From: Arsenophonus sp. aPb | GTDB taxonomy: Bacteria; Pseudomonadota; Gammaproteobacteria; Enterobacterales; Enterobacteriaceae | Direction: 5' to 3' | Length of the DNA stretch: 64,000 nucleotides | NCBI RefSeq assembly: GCF_029873475.1 | Contig: NZ_CP123499.1 | Coordinates: 2,480,001 to 2,544,000, forward strand | In this document: piece after piece, positions 1 to 9,427 of the stretch | Layout of the letters: each line of letters opens with the position of its first letter | Position numbering within the stretch: position 1 is the stretch's first letter | The notes under the pieces: model-generated | Databases searched by the model: none | What the model was told of the DNA's origin: nothing | The model's input: the letters and a program-made list of their open reading frames with translations, nothing else | Program-made: the position numbers and the translations under genes

Positions 1-984
1 GCTGAAGCTTTACAACAAGCTAGCAACCTAGATACCCTGGTTTTCGATAAAACCGGCACATTGACGATAGGTAAACCTGAAGTTATAGAAATTCATACTT
101 TTAATCAATTTGAGCAATCCCAAGTACTGACCCTTGCTGGCGCACTTGAAAAAGGCGCTAATCATCCATTAGCCAATGCGATTTTAGCGAAGAGTGTTGG
201 GTTATCACTACCCGCAGTAAATCAGTTTCGTACGTTAGCCGGCGCTGGAGTGAAAGGGGAAATCGACAATAAAACGATTTTGTTAGGCACTCAAGCTTTG
301 ATGTCACAATATTCGATTAGCAGCCAACAAGTTGATCAATTAATCGCTGAACAGTCCAATAAAAGGATCACACCGGTCTTACTGGCGGTTGATAATCAAT
401 TAGCGGCTCTATTTTCTATTCGCGATCCGCTACGAGAAACTGCCACTAGCGCGTTACAACAGCTACATAAGCAAAAATATCAATTGATAATGTTAACCGG
501 CGATAACCCAATCACCGCTAATGCCATTGCCAAAGAATTGGACATCGACCAAGTGATTGCTGGTGTATTGCCTGATCAAAAAGCAGCCGTTATAGCACAA
601 TTACAAAAAAGTGGTCATAAAGTTGCCATGATTGGGGATGGCATTAATGACGCCCCTGCTTTAGCCCGTGCTGATGTTGGTATTGCGATGGGGAGTGGTA
701 GCGATATTGCAATTGAAACAGCCGCTATCACTTTAATCAATCATAACTTACTTAGTGTTGCTGATGCTTTGCAAATTGCCCAAGGAACGCTGCGTAATAT
801 GAAACAAAATCTGTTTGGCGCCTTTATTTACAACGCGTTAAGCATCCCAATCGCAGCTGGTCTATTTTATCCATTTACTGGAACCTTACTAAATCCGGTT
901 ATTGCTAGTGTCGCTATGGCATTGTCATCAATTACTGTTGTTAGTAATGCAAATCGTTTATTACGATTTAAACCTAAGCAATAA
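1..984 (+). CDS. copA: Copper-exporting P1B-type ATPase CopA, C-terminal part (cut by window start)
   Basis: Inner-membrane Cu(I) efflux ATPase. The reading frame is open from base 1, so the 5' part (metal-binding domains, most membrane helices and the CPC motif, about 500 residues in E. coli) lies outside. Visible are the phosphorylation motif DKTGT at fragment residues 16-20, the nucleotide-binding domain, the TGDN motif near residue 165, the hinge motif GDGINDAP near residues 213-220, and the last pair of membrane helices. The first ATG in the frame is at 61, after the phosphorylation site, so it is not the gene start. It is followed by a good terminator. Assignment as CopA rather than another P1B ATPase rests on overall likeness and on ybaP and ybaK lying next to it, as in E. 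coli. Confidence 0.93.
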   Translation, partial: AEALQQASNLDTLVFDKTGTLTIGKPEVIEIHTFNQFEQSQVLTLAGALEKGANHPLANAILAKSVGLSLPAVNQFRTLAGAGVKGEIDNKTILLGTQALMSQYSISSQQVDQLIAEQSNKRITPVLLAVDNQLAALFSIRDPLRETATSALQQLHKQKYQLIMLTGDNPITANAIAKELDIDQVIAGVLPDQKAAVIAQLQKSGHKVAMIGDGINDAPALARADVGIAMGSGSDIAIETAAITLINHNLLSVADALQIAQGTLRNMKQNLFGAFIYNALSIPIAAGLFYPFTGTLLNPVIASVAMALSSITVVSNANRLLRFKPKQ

Positions 985-1009
985 ATTATCACTCGCCAGT
1001 TAACAAAAT

Positions 1010-1037
1010 GGTGACTAAAACTCAGTTACCTTTTTTT
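1010..1037 (+). terminator. Rho-independent terminator after copA
   Basis: GGTGACT (1010-1016) pairs with AGTTACC (1024-1030), with one G-T wobble and a 7-base loop, followed directly by seven T (1031-1037). It lies 26 bases after the copA stop. Confidence 0.7.
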
Positions 1038-1130
1038 ACAAAAGTATAGAAAGTCTTGTACTGGATGATTAAAAACAGCTAACCTACTAAACTGGCAATG
1101 AGGAATTTTTGCGTTAAGGGGAAGTGAAGA

Positions 1131-1946
1131 ATGATAGCGCCTATATTATCTAGGCTAAAAAAATATTTGATTGCCAATAAGACTAAACATTATCCTTATC
1201 CTGCTTATGATATTAGCTTGGCTGGAAATATTCACCTGCATCTTATTGGTAGTATTCATATGGCCAGCAAAAATATGTTTCCGCTACCTCCAATTCTTAT
1301 AAACAAACTAAATCAATGCGACGCTTTAATCACTGAGGCTGATATTACCGATACAGTGCCTCTCTTGACTAACAATCCTGCAATCCCTTACCCCCCGGTC
1401 AAACAGCGACTTTCGCCCACACTTTATCTAAAATTTAAAGATTATTGCCAAGAAATCAAAATTCACGATGAGCAATTAGATAGACTTGCCGCCTGGCAAA
1501 TTGCTTTGATCTTACAAGCCAATCAAGCTCAATATTTAGGATTACTCCCTCAATACGGGATAGATTATCAACTGCTGCTAGCTGCCCGGCAACAGCAGAA
1601 ACCAATCATTGAACTAGAAGGCGCAGCCTCTCAAATCGAGCTACTCATGAATTTACCTAACAATGGGCAGTCTTTATTGGAAGATACGCTGACATATTGG
1701 CGATCTAATGCCCGTTCGTTACAAATAATGTTAAGTTGGTGGATGAATTTCAAACCTGAGCTTGATTTAAAATTACCAAAAACTTTTCGTGACGACGTTT
1801 ATCAATTATTAATGCGAGAACGTAACTTATTATGGTGTCAAAAGTTAAAGAAATTGCCAGCGGGTCATTATGTTGTGGCCGTTGGCGCCTTACATTTATA
1901 TGGCGATAATAATCTTGCTAGCTTATTTAAACAACAAATCGACTAA
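1131..1946 (+). CDS. ybaP: TraB/GumN-family protein YbaP
   Basis: 271-residue member of the TraB/GumN family, distantly related to TIKI-type metalloproteases; the cellular role of YbaP is not known. The family's N-terminal motif GSIHMAS (about residues 40-46) and the C-terminal block VGALHLYGD (about residues 251-259) are present, both matching E. coli YbaP as I recall it. No clear signal peptide or lipobox is seen, and this start aligns with the E. coli start. It lies between copA and ybaK as in E. coli, without the small ybaQ gene. The small RNA ChiX, found between ybaP and ybaK in E. coli, is not recognisable in 1947-2043. Confidence 0.88.
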   Translation: MIAPILSRLKKYLIANKTKHYPYPAYDISLAGNIHLHLIGSIHMASKNMFPLPPILINKLNQCDALITEADITDTVPLLTNNPAIPYPPVKQRLSPTLYLKFKDYCQEIKIHDEQLDRLAAWQIALILQANQAQYLGLLPQYGIDYQLLLAARQQQKPIIELEGAASQIELLMNLPNNGQSLLEDTLTYWRSNARSLQIMLSWWMNFKPELDLKLPKTFRDDVYQLLMRERNLLWCQKLKKLPAGHYVVAVGALHLYGDNNLASLFKQQID

Positions 1947-2043
1947 TTCTATCCCATTTTTTATTTAAGCTACATTGCCAAGCAAAATAATAAAATGTCC
2001 ATTTAACTGTTAACTATAACTTTATATAAAATAAGGTTTTTAT

Positions 2044-2517
2044 ATGACTCCAGCTATTAACTTATTGGAAAAGAAGAGAATCAAATATACGTTACATAGC
2101 TATAAGCATGATGCGCATATATATCATTTCGGCCAAGAAGCGGTAGAAAAATTGGGGCTTGATGCCAGACAAGTATTTAAAACACTACTGGTGGCGTTAA
2201 ATGGAGATAATAAACATCTGGTGGTTGCTATCACACCGGTATCAGGACAACTTAATTTGAAACAGGTTGCCAGCAAATTTAACGCCAAAAAAGCAGAAAT
2301 GGCCGAGCCGCAAATCGCACAAAAAACAACGGGCTATTTATTAGGCGGAATAAGTCCACTAGGGCAAAAAAAATGTCTGCCAACAATTATTGATGAACAA
2401 GCCAAGCAATTTGCAACTATTTATATTTCAGGCGGAAAAAGGGGACTAGATATTGAACTTGCTCCCAACGATTTAGCTCATTTATTAAATGCAATCTTTG
2501 CCGATATAAAAAAGTGA
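2044..2517 (+). CDS. ybaK: Cys-tRNA(Pro)/Cys-tRNA(Cys) deacylase YbaK
   Basis: 157-residue single-domain trans-editing enzyme of the YbaK/EbsC family. It hydrolyses Cys-tRNA(Pro) made in error by prolyl-tRNA synthetase. Seen: the family lysine region VFKTLLV (about residues 45-51), the block GYLLGGISPLGQKK (about residues 98-111) and ISGGKRGLDIEL near the C-terminus (about residues 128-139). Length matches E. coli (159). It follows ybaP by 97 bases and converges on ushA, the two stops lying only about 20 bases apart. Confidence 0.95.
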   Translation: MTPAINLLEKKRIKYTLHSYKHDAHIYHFGQEAVEKLGLDARQVFKTLLVALNGDNKHLVVAITPVSGQLNLKQVASKFNAKKAEMAEPQIAQKTTGYLLGGISPLGQKKCLPTIIDEQAKQFATIYISGGKRGLDIELAPNDLAHLLNAIFADIKK

Positions 2518-2536
2518 TAAATAATTGCCGGTTTAA

Positions 2537-4201
2537 TTAATAATTAATAATTTCTTTACCCGGCGCATAATCAATGACTTTTAACGGCGCATGTTTTTCA
2601 ATAAAATTCTTTAATACCTCAGCATCCACTAATCCTGTATTAACATAATTTAGATGATGATTAATTTTCGGGTAACCATCACCACCGAAGGCAATAAAAT
2701 CTAATGTTGCCATTCGATAATGCTTTTTAACATCTAATGGCTGACCGGCTATTTTAATATCTGTCATTGTGCCATCGTTATGACGAATGAAACTGATATT
2801 GTAGAATTGGCCATAAGCCCCCGAGCCTGGCGTCATACTAGCGACGGCGGCTAAATAGTTTTTCACTTCCTGACCGTTAAAATCAACATAGGCTATGTGA
2901 TTAGCAAAAGGTAAAACCTTAAGCACTTGTCGATAACTGATCTCACCTCGGTCAATAGAATTACGGATCATGCCACTACTCATAACGGCAAAGTCGGCAT
3001 TTACACGTTCCACTTGCGACGCTAAGATGAGACGCGCTAAATTAGTTTGGCCATAACGAACCTTGTTGCGATCACCTTGTAATCTACCATCTACAAAACC
3101 TAATTTGATATCTAATTGTTGACGACCTCTTGCTTGAAAAGAAGAGAGTAATTTCATCATCTCAACATCAGGCGGAATTTCTTGCGTATAAAAAGTTAAC
3201 TCTGTCGAACCATCTTGGTTGAGCCGTTTCTTCTTTAAATTGATAGGTATAAGTTGATAGTGTTTTAAAATAAATTTGCCATTTTTAAATTCAAAATCAG
3301 CCCGCCCAACATATTTACCCCACTCATGAGCCTGCACAATCCAAGTTCCATTTTGGCGATCTGGTATACATAATGTACCGGGCACATAATCATCTTGTTT
3401 GTAATTGTTCCGGCTTACGGACATACAAACAGGATCTTGAGAATGACCGCCCACTATCATATCCAGATAGCCTGTTGGTAAACTTCGCGCCATTTTAACA
3501 TCACCCGGCGCATTAGAACCATGTTCGCCATTGTTATAATGCCCCATATGCGTAGCGGCAATAATGATATCGGGCTTTTCATTAGCACGTAGAGATTGAA
3601 CCACCATTTTCGCTTCATTGATAGGAGAACGAAATTCTATATCGGAAATTACCCCTGGGTTACCTAACTTAACAGTATCGTCGGTAGTTAAACCAATAAC
3701 AGCAATCTTAATGCCCTGTTGATTAAAAATTTGATAGGGTTTGAATAATCTCTGACCGGTACTGGTTTGATAAATATTGGCTGACAAAAAAGGAAAAGTT
3801 GCCCATTGTTGTTGCTTGCGTAAAATCGTTAACGGCTTATCAAATTCATGATTACCAAGTACCATTGCATCATAACCAATCATATTCATGCCTTTAATAT
3901 CTGGTTTTGCATCTTGCAAGTCGGATTCAGGCACACCAGTGTTAATATCACCACCAGAAAGCAGTAAAACAATTCCTCCTTCTTTTGCAACTTCGTGACG
4001 AATTTCAGCAACTAATGTTTTTTGCGCGGCTAAACCATATTCTCCGTTCTTGTTATGCCAAAAATGACCATGATGATCATTAGTGTGTAAAATTGTGATA
4101 GAGTAGGCTTTATCTTTTTGCCATGCAATTGCGGTAGAACTTAATAACAAGCATAAAAATACAATTATCCTACCTAGGGAAGTCGTAAGTGACAATCGCA
4201 T
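2537..4201 (-). CDS. ushA: Periplasmic UDP-sugar hydrolase / 5'-nucleotidase UshA
   Basis: Secreted dinuclear-metal enzyme that splits UDP-sugars and 5'-nucleotides so the nucleoside and phosphate can be taken up. I start at the ATG at 4201 because GGAG lies 7 bases upstream and a signal peptide follows at once (hydrophobic core about residues 12-20, likely cleavage after AIA near residue 26). The frame is open 33 bases further upstream but without a ribosome site. Calcineurin-like metallophosphoesterase motifs are present: HTNDHHG (about residues 39-45), GNHEFD and GGHSQDP; the C-terminal half is the 5'-nucleotidase substrate domain with GGDGYP. 554 residues, against 550 in E. coli. The fsr gene that neighbours it in E. 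coli is absent. Confidence 0.96.
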   Translation of the reverse strand: MRLSLTTSLGRIIVFLCLLLSSTAIAWQKDKAYSITILHTNDHHGHFWHNKNGEYGLAAQKTLVAEIRHEVAKEGGIVLLLSGGDINTGVPESDLQDAKPDIKGMNMIGYDAMVLGNHEFDKPLTILRKQQQWATFPFLSANIYQTSTGQRLFKPYQIFNQQGIKIAVIGLTTDDTVKLGNPGVISDIEFRSPINEAKMVVQSLRANEKPDIIIAATHMGHYNNGEHGSNAPGDVKMARSLPTGYLDMIVGGHSQDPVCMSVSRNNYKQDDYVPGTLCIPDRQNGTWIVQAHEWGKYVGRADFEFKNGKFILKHYQLIPINLKKKRLNQDGSTELTFYTQEIPPDVEMMKLLSSFQARGRQQLDIKLGFVDGRLQGDRNKVRYGQTNLARLILASQVERVNADFAVMSSGMIRNSIDRGEISYRQVLKVLPFANHIAYVDFNGQEVKNYLAAVASMTPGSGAYGQFYNISFIRHNDGTMTDIKIAGQPLDVKKHYRMATLDFIAFGGDGYPKINHHLNYVNTGLVDAEVLKNFIEKHAPLKVIDYAPGKEIINY

Positions 4202-5079
4202 ATCTATCTCCATACCGTTCAAATTTATACCCATTGTATTTCATCGAGCAATTTTTTTTATATCCCTAAAAAATATCTATTTTATTATTCGCTTAATATT
4301 TTATCTGATTAATACAACATAAATCGTTCTGGCTAAGACGCAAGATTAAAAATATTGCTAGTTATACTCTCAATCAGATACCAAAATAACAGCTAAATCG
4401 CTATTACTAAAAAAATGGTGGATAGTTATTATTTTAGTCCCATCAACCTACTGAAAAAATAATAAAATCATGTCAAACTCATTTTATAATCAATTTTTTT
4501 TGCCAAAAATGATGGTAAAAATCACCATTCAAGCAATAAATAATCAATTTATTTTTATTTTTGCAATTATTTTCATCTTGTTAGCATAAATAACTACTAT
4601 ACTTGTTATTTGATACACCATTTTGCTATTTATATGCAAAATATAAAAGTATTAGCTAATGTTGCATATTGTAGAAATGCTTGATAAATACGCTTTGTCA
4701 TTAACCTTTGGAGACAATTGAAATCGATCCACCATTCATGATTATATTACAAATAAAAAGTATTGAATTAATTAATTCAATCTAAATTTTTTATCATTAT
4801 CATTTTGTTTTACCCTATCATTACTAAATATGAATAAAAAAAAGAATAATAGTTTATATTATAATATATTATAAAATAATAAATCATAGTTATAATGGTT
4901 AATATGATTAATTACTGGGTATTTTTATTAAAAAAAACAACCTATTCTTTTCCTTTTTATCGTTAACCGCTTTTTTATTATTTTAACGTGATTTTTTTAG
5001 CGCTTTTTTAGTTAACAGCAGATAAAATAAGCTTGAATTTTACATGACGTATTTCGTCATTCAAAAAAGAGGAGATTTA
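4202..5079. other. Gene-free AT-rich interval between ushA and ybaL
   Basis: About 880 bases between divergent genes, long for this genome. It must hold the promoters of ushA and ybaL, though no convincing -35/-10 pair stands out in such AT-rich sequence. E. coli has fsr (fosmidomycin efflux) here. I see no recognisable fsr remnant, RNA gene or repeat; runs of A and T dominate, especially 4740-4990. Confidence 0.6.
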
Positions 5080-6828
5080 ATGGATCATTCAGCATCATCC
5101 CTCATCACAACAATTGTTGGTGGTTTAGCTCTTGCCTATCTGTTTGGTATGATTGCACAACGGCTAAGAATATCACCGTTAGTCGGCTATTTGTTGGCCG
5201 GTGTTCTTATTGGTCCATTTACACCAGGCTTTGTTGCAAATACAAATTTAGCCAGTGAACTCGCTGAAATTGGTGTTATATTATTGATGTTTGGTGTTGG
5301 TTTACATTTTTCCTTAAAAGATCTTTTAGCCGTAAAATCGATTGCTATTCCTGGTGCTATCGCTCAAATAATTACCGCGACCTTATTAGGTCTAGGTTTA
5401 GCCATACTATTTGACTGGGGAATATTTGCTGGAATTGTTTTTGGTCTTTGCCTCTCAACAGCTAGTACGGTAGTACTATTGAGGGCATTAGAAGAACGTC
5501 AACTTATCGATAGTAAACGAGGCCGAATTGCTATTGGCTGGCTGATTGTAGAAGATTTAGTCATGGTCTTGACACTAGTATTGCTCCCCGCAATTGCCGG
5601 TATTCTTGATAGCAATAACGCCAGTTTTAATGAGCTGGCAATTAAATTAACTTTTACTGTTGGTAAAGTCGCTATCTTTATTATCATCACCCTTTTCATG
5701 GGTCGCCAACTCATTCCATGGATGCTAGCCCGTACTGCAGCGACAGGTTCTCGTGAATTATTCACATTAGCGGTTTTAGTACTAGCGCTCGGTATTGCCT
5801 ATGCTGCGGTAACACTATTTAATGCTTCTTTTGCCCTTGGCGCATTTTTTGCCGGCATGATCCTAAATGAATCTGAATTAAGTCATCGAGCAGCACAAGA
5901 TACGCTACCTTTGCGCGATGCCTTTGCGGTTCTGTTCTTTGTATCGGTTGGTATGCTGCTAGATCCTATCATATTGATAGAACAACCACTCGCTATATTG
6001 GCGGTTTTAGCGATTATTACTATTGGTAAATCACTCGCCGCATTACTATTAGTGAGACTATTTGGTCATAGCAGTCGTACCGCATTAACTATCGCAATAA
6101 GTTTGGCACAAATTGGTGAATTCTCTTTCATTCTAGCCGGAATGGGAATCGCACTCAATGTGTTTGATAGCCAAGCGCCAAATCTGGTTTTAGCTGGTGC
6201 AATCGTCTCTATTATGATTAATCCATTGCTGTTTAGCTTACTTGACCGTTATCTGAAGAAAACCGAAACAACAGAGGAAGAATTATTAGAAGAAACGCAA
6301 GAAGAAGTCGCACAAATTCCTGTTGATATTTGCGGTCATGCCATTATTGTTGGTTATGGTCGTGTTGGCACTATTCTGGCGGAAAAATTACGTCAAAAAG
6401 ATATTCCGTTGGTCGTTATCGAAAATACACGCGCCCGATTTGAAGAATTAGCCAAAAATGGCTTCCGCTCATTAATTGGCAATGCCGTAAACAAAGCACT
6501 AATGAAACTGGCTCGCATAGATTGTGCTCAAACACTCTTACTCACCATTCCAAATGGTTATGAAGCAGGCCAAATTGTCGAGAAAGCTAGATTATTAAAC
6601 CCAGATATTACAATTATTGTGCGTGCTCACTATGATGATGAAGTTAGATATATTCGTGAACGTGGTGCAAATCATATCGTTGTTGGTGAACATGAAATTG
6701 CCAAAACCATGGCTCATTTCCTAGCTAAAAAGAAAACAACTGACTGTACTATTAACAATCATGACGATAATTTATTATCAGGCACTAAAGATTTAGATAA
6801 ATACTTAAAACCTGATGCTTCTAATTAG
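5080..6828 (+). CDS. ybaL: CPA2-family cation/proton antiporter YbaL (KefB-like)
   Basis: Predicted K+/H+ antiporter of the inner membrane, from the family of the KefB and KefC glutathione-gated systems. The N-terminal ~400 residues form about 12 membrane segments with the family blocks LRISPLVGYLLAGVLIGPFTPGF and GLCLSTASTVVLLRALEERQ; the C-terminal part is a TrkA-N/RCK nucleotide-binding domain starting at VGYGRVG (about residues 423-429). The start at 5080 is preceded by GAGGAG at 5069-5074 with 5-base spacing and aligns with E. coli YbaL; an in-frame ATG at 5044 has no ribosome site. 582 residues, slightly longer than in E. coli. Converges on gsk with a shared terminator. Confidence 0.93.
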   Translation: MDHSASSLITTIVGGLALAYLFGMIAQRLRISPLVGYLLAGVLIGPFTPGFVANTNLASELAEIGVILLMFGVGLHFSLKDLLAVKSIAIPGAIAQIITATLLGLGLAILFDWGIFAGIVFGLCLSTASTVVLLRALEERQLIDSKRGRIAIGWLIVEDLVMVLTLVLLPAIAGILDSNNASFNELAIKLTFTVGKVAIFIIITLFMGRQLIPWMLARTAATGSRELFTLAVLVLALGIAYAAVTLFNASFALGAFFAGMILNESELSHRAAQDTLPLRDAFAVLFFVSVGMLLDPIILIEQPLAILAVLAIITIGKSLAALLLVRLFGHSSRTALTIAISLAQIGEFSFILAGMGIALNVFDSQAPNLVLAGAIVSIMINPLLFSLLDRYLKKTETTEEELLEETQEEVAQIPVDICGHAIIVGYGRVGTILAEKLRQKDIPLVVIENTRARFEELAKNGFRSLIGNAVNKALMKLARIDCAQTLLLTIPNGYEAGQIVEKARLLNPDITIIVRAHYDDEVRYIRERGANHIVVGEHEIAKTMAHFLAKKKTTDCTINNHDDNLLSGTKDLDKYLKPDASN

Positions 6829-6840
6829 CCGATAAAATAA

Positions 6841-6873
6841 ATCAGGAGAAATACTGGCCTTCTCCTGATTTTT
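6841..6873. terminator. Bidirectional terminator between ybaL and gsk
   Basis: Perfect 10-base stem ATCAGGAGAA (6841-6850) / TTCTCCTGAT (6860-6869) with a 9-base loop; T run on the + strand and an A-rich left flank that gives a T-rich tail on the - strand. It sits between two convergent genes. Confidence 0.85.
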
Positions 6874-6879
6874 ATCAAA

Positions 6880-8187
6880 TTACCGTTCCCAATAAGATTC
6901 TTCTAAACTATCCTCTTTTTCCGGCAAACTTCGCGTTAATCGTGGTGAATGTTGAATAAGCACCTGATAACTAACTCTATTAGCATATTTACACACCTGT
7001 GCTAAGGAAGAATATGTCAGAAAAGGCAGAAAATGCTTCATTGAATTAGAAATATTTAAACGATGAAAACGATTGGCGGTAATATCATGTAATAAAGCGG
7101 ATAATGCGCCATCACCGGCTCCATTGGTATTCATAATTTTCTCTGGCCCACCCATATAAGGCTTAATATGTGAATAGATCCTAAAAGGCAGCTGACAATC
7201 TTTCTTTCTCATCGCACGGCTAAATTCATAACGATTAAATTGCTTAATAGCACCAGATAATAGTGGATGTTGAGTTTTTCTTTTATAAGCTGATTCGGTA
7301 TAACCTGCCATGTAAAGTCCGTCAACACCGGCGGTACAAAGAACGAGATCAACCCAATCAAGCACTTTGTCGGCAGCTAATAAGGGATCGTTGAACCCTG
7401 TCAACTCTAACGCTTCTTCTTCATTCATTGCCACAACAGAAACATATTTAGCGAGAAAATCTTGCCAAAAGGCAGGATCATCGGCAATAACAAATTTAGT
7501 GCCCATGGTTAGCACCACTGGCACATCATGTTTTTTGGCATATTCTATTGCTTGCATTGTTGCTGCTGGCATCGGTTCTCCAGGCTGACAACGGACAAGA
7601 TAAGCGGTAATAACCAGTGCTGATGCTTCTGCAATAATTTGCTCTGGAATGCTCTCAGGACGCAATTGGTTCATTAACCCAGGACTAATTGCAAATGTTC
7701 GCTCCCCGTTTTCCGTAATTAAGGTAAAACAGCGACCAATCGGACCATTGACACCTTGTAAATAATTTAAATCCATTCGGCTGGAAGTATGACATAAATA
7801 ACGATAGGCATAACTACCAATTTGAATGTTATTGCACATCGTACCCAACAACACAGATCTGTTATCAGCTAATAAAGAGTAATTATGTAAAGTATTCCCT
7901 ATTGTGCCACCAGCAAACTCATGGCTAATAAGATTTTTCTCTGTTAACTCACGGTAAAGTTTTTCAGCGATCGCATCTTCAATAACTAAAGAGTGCCCCT
8001 GGCTGAGTTGATAACGCTGAATAAAATCATCATCGACCTTTGCTTCAATATCAACTAGAGTTTGGTCTATACCAACAATATAAGCATGATCGCCTGCGCT
8101 ATTGATTAACTCTTGACTGGATAATAAGGGATCTCGAAGACTAACAGGGAAATAGTGCTTGGACTTACGTTGACCAGGGAATTTCAT
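6880..8187 (-). CDS. gsk: Inosine-guanosine kinase
   Basis: PfkB-family (ribokinase-like) cytosolic enzyme that phosphorylates inosine and guanosine to IMP and GMP in purine salvage. 435 residues, against 434 in E. coli. Seen: an N-terminal MKFPG start like that of E. coli, the family glycine region GGTIGNT (about residues 93-99), and near the C-terminus the signature NTNGAGDGA (about residues 354-362), which holds the catalytic Asp of the PfkB anion hole. It lies downstream of wzz on the same strand with a hairpin between, the order known from Yersinia next to the O-antigen locus. Confidence 0.96.
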   Translation of the reverse strand: MKFPGQRKSKHYFPVSLRDPLLSSQELINSAGDHAYIVGIDQTLVDIEAKVDDDFIQRYQLSQGHSLVIEDAIAEKLYRELTEKNLISHEFAGGTIGNTLHNYSLLADNRSVLLGTMCNNIQIGSYAYRYLCHTSSRMDLNYLQGVNGPIGRCFTLITENGERTFAISPGLMNQLRPESIPEQIIAEASALVITAYLVRCQPGEPMPAATMQAIEYAKKHDVPVVLTMGTKFVIADDPAFWQDFLAKYVSVVAMNEEEALELTGFNDPLLAADKVLDWVDLVLCTAGVDGLYMAGYTESAYKRKTQHPLLSGAIKQFNRYEFSRAMRKKDCQLPFRIYSHIKPYMGGPEKIMNTNGAGDGALSALLHDITANRFHRLNISNSMKHFLPFLTYSSLAQVCKYANRVSYQVLIQHSPRLTRSLPEKEDSLEESYWER

Positions 8188-8242
8188 AATAGGTAGATTA
8201 GCATTAACGAAAGGAGCGAGTCTAACATAATTAACATCATTG

Positions 8243-8267
8243 AGCAGCAGGAAAATTGCCTGCTGCT
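8243..8267 (-). terminator. Hairpin downstream of wzz, possible terminator
   Basis: Perfect 9-base stem AGCAGCAGG (8243-8251) / CCTGCTGCT (8259-8267) with a 7-base loop, 18 bases after the wzz stop. On the - strand it lacks a T run, so it may only be a weak terminator or an RNA-stabilising hairpin before gsk. Confidence 0.4.
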
Positions 8268-8284
8268 TCTTTAAAATGATCTCA

Positions 8285-9427
8285 TCAGACTTTTTGCTTG
8301 CGACTATTTACCATATGGCGTAACAAAACATAAATACAACCCAAAATTAAACCAGCTATTCCAGCTAATACTAGCATATAGGTTCGCTTAGGTGCCTGTT
8401 GAGCAATAGGTAAAGTTGGCTTTTGCATATATTTCACTGGTTGGAACCAAATATCTTTTGTATCTAGCGCCTGTAATTGTTGGATATATTGTTGACTACT
8501 TAACAAGTCAGAATTCGATAATGACAAATCATTACCCTTTTCAATAATGGCCAATTTTTTAGCTAATGCTTCTGAACCTAATGCAATAGGATAATCTGGA
8601 TCATCTTGAATAAAATTATGCGTAGTTGAAACCGGTTTTTTCAAACCAACAGATTGTGCTATAGCTAATGAATTTTTCAGCCGCTGAATCGCAACCCGAT
8701 TGGTATTTTCCAAAGTTGCCAGCTCGATAGCATATTTACCTTTAGCATAAACAAGTTGTTGCGCTATTTTTTCATTTAACTCCGCTTTTATTTCTTGCCG
8801 TATATTCGAGCCAATATAACGTAAATAGTCAGACAATATATCCTGTGCATCTTGAGCCGTTGCGGCAGTAAATTCTAGGCTTGCTTCTATCGGCCACTCT
8901 CGCATATTAGTAGTATTACTGACATTTTTATCTGCGCTATTACTAAAAGTAACTTTGCCAACCGTAATATTATTTATCATATCACGTAAAAGCTGCTGTT
9001 CTCTTTCTAACGATTGGGACTCTGAAGATTTAACTAACCGCTGAAAATAGTCGCTACTTTTTAGAAAATTTTCCTGTAACAGCTGCGAACGATAAGCGTC
9101 AAGAAACTTTGCATAAACTTGTTGAGCATCAATATTTGTTTCTATATCCAGTACTTTTAACTGGCTAAGGAATTCATTCAGCTTAAACAGTTCTTGAGTA
9201 GTAGGTTGAACAATCGAGGCTTCACTTTTCCATTTTTGCGGAGAAAATAGCGACCAGCTAAAAATGGCAGCGGTAAAAACCACAACAAAGATAGTAATCA
9301 ACAATTTAGATTTATAGAGAATAGAAAAGAGTTCAAATAAATCGATTTCATCATCTTGTTTCATCTTAGCCGAATAAAAAGATGGATCGATCTCAGAGGT
9401 TGCATCCAATAATGGTCTATTTGTCAT
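8285..9427 (-). CDS. wzz: Wzz-type polysaccharide chain-length regulator (FepE-like)
   Basis: Inner-membrane polysaccharide co-polymerase that sets the modal length of Wzy-made O-antigen. 380 residues with the family layout: a short cytoplasmic N-terminus, TM1 at about residues 40-60 followed by FSPQKWKSEA, a long periplasmic coiled region with many charged residues, a Pro-rich segment before TM2, and TM2 at about residues 350-368 followed by a basic tail. Length is close to FepE (377) and longer than typical WzzB, so FepE-like is possible. No O-antigen gene is beside it, yet the frame looks intact. No strong ribosome site is seen before the ATG. Partners (Wzy, WaaL) must be elsewhere if it is functional. 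Confidence 0.87.
   Translation of the reverse strand: MTNRPLLDATSEIDPSFYSAKMKQDDEIDLFELFSILYKSKLLITIFVVVFTAAIFSWSLFSPQKWKSEASIVQPTTQELFKLNEFLSQLKVLDIETNIDAQQVYAKFLDAYRSQLLQENFLKSSDYFQRLVKSSESQSLEREQQLLRDMINNITVGKVTFSNSADKNVSNTTNMREWPIEASLEFTAATAQDAQDILSDYLRYIGSNIRQEIKAELNEKIAQQLVYAKGKYAIELATLENTNRVAIQRLKNSLAIAQSVGLKKPVSTTHNFIQDDPDYPIALGSEALAKKLAIIEKGNDLSLSNSDLLSSQQYIQQLQALDTKDIWFQPVKYMQKPTLPIAQQAPKRTYMLVLAGIAGLILGCIYVLLRHMVNSRKQKV

Noticed and set aside
1947..2043. Possible ChiX small RNA between ybaP and ybaK
   Set aside because: E. coli has it there, but I see neither its terminator hairpin nor its conserved 5' segment; only AT-rich spacer is present.
4661..4723. Short open frame starting ATG TTG CAT in the ushA-ybaL gap
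   Set aside because: About 20 codons only, no good ribosome site before it and no family resemblance.
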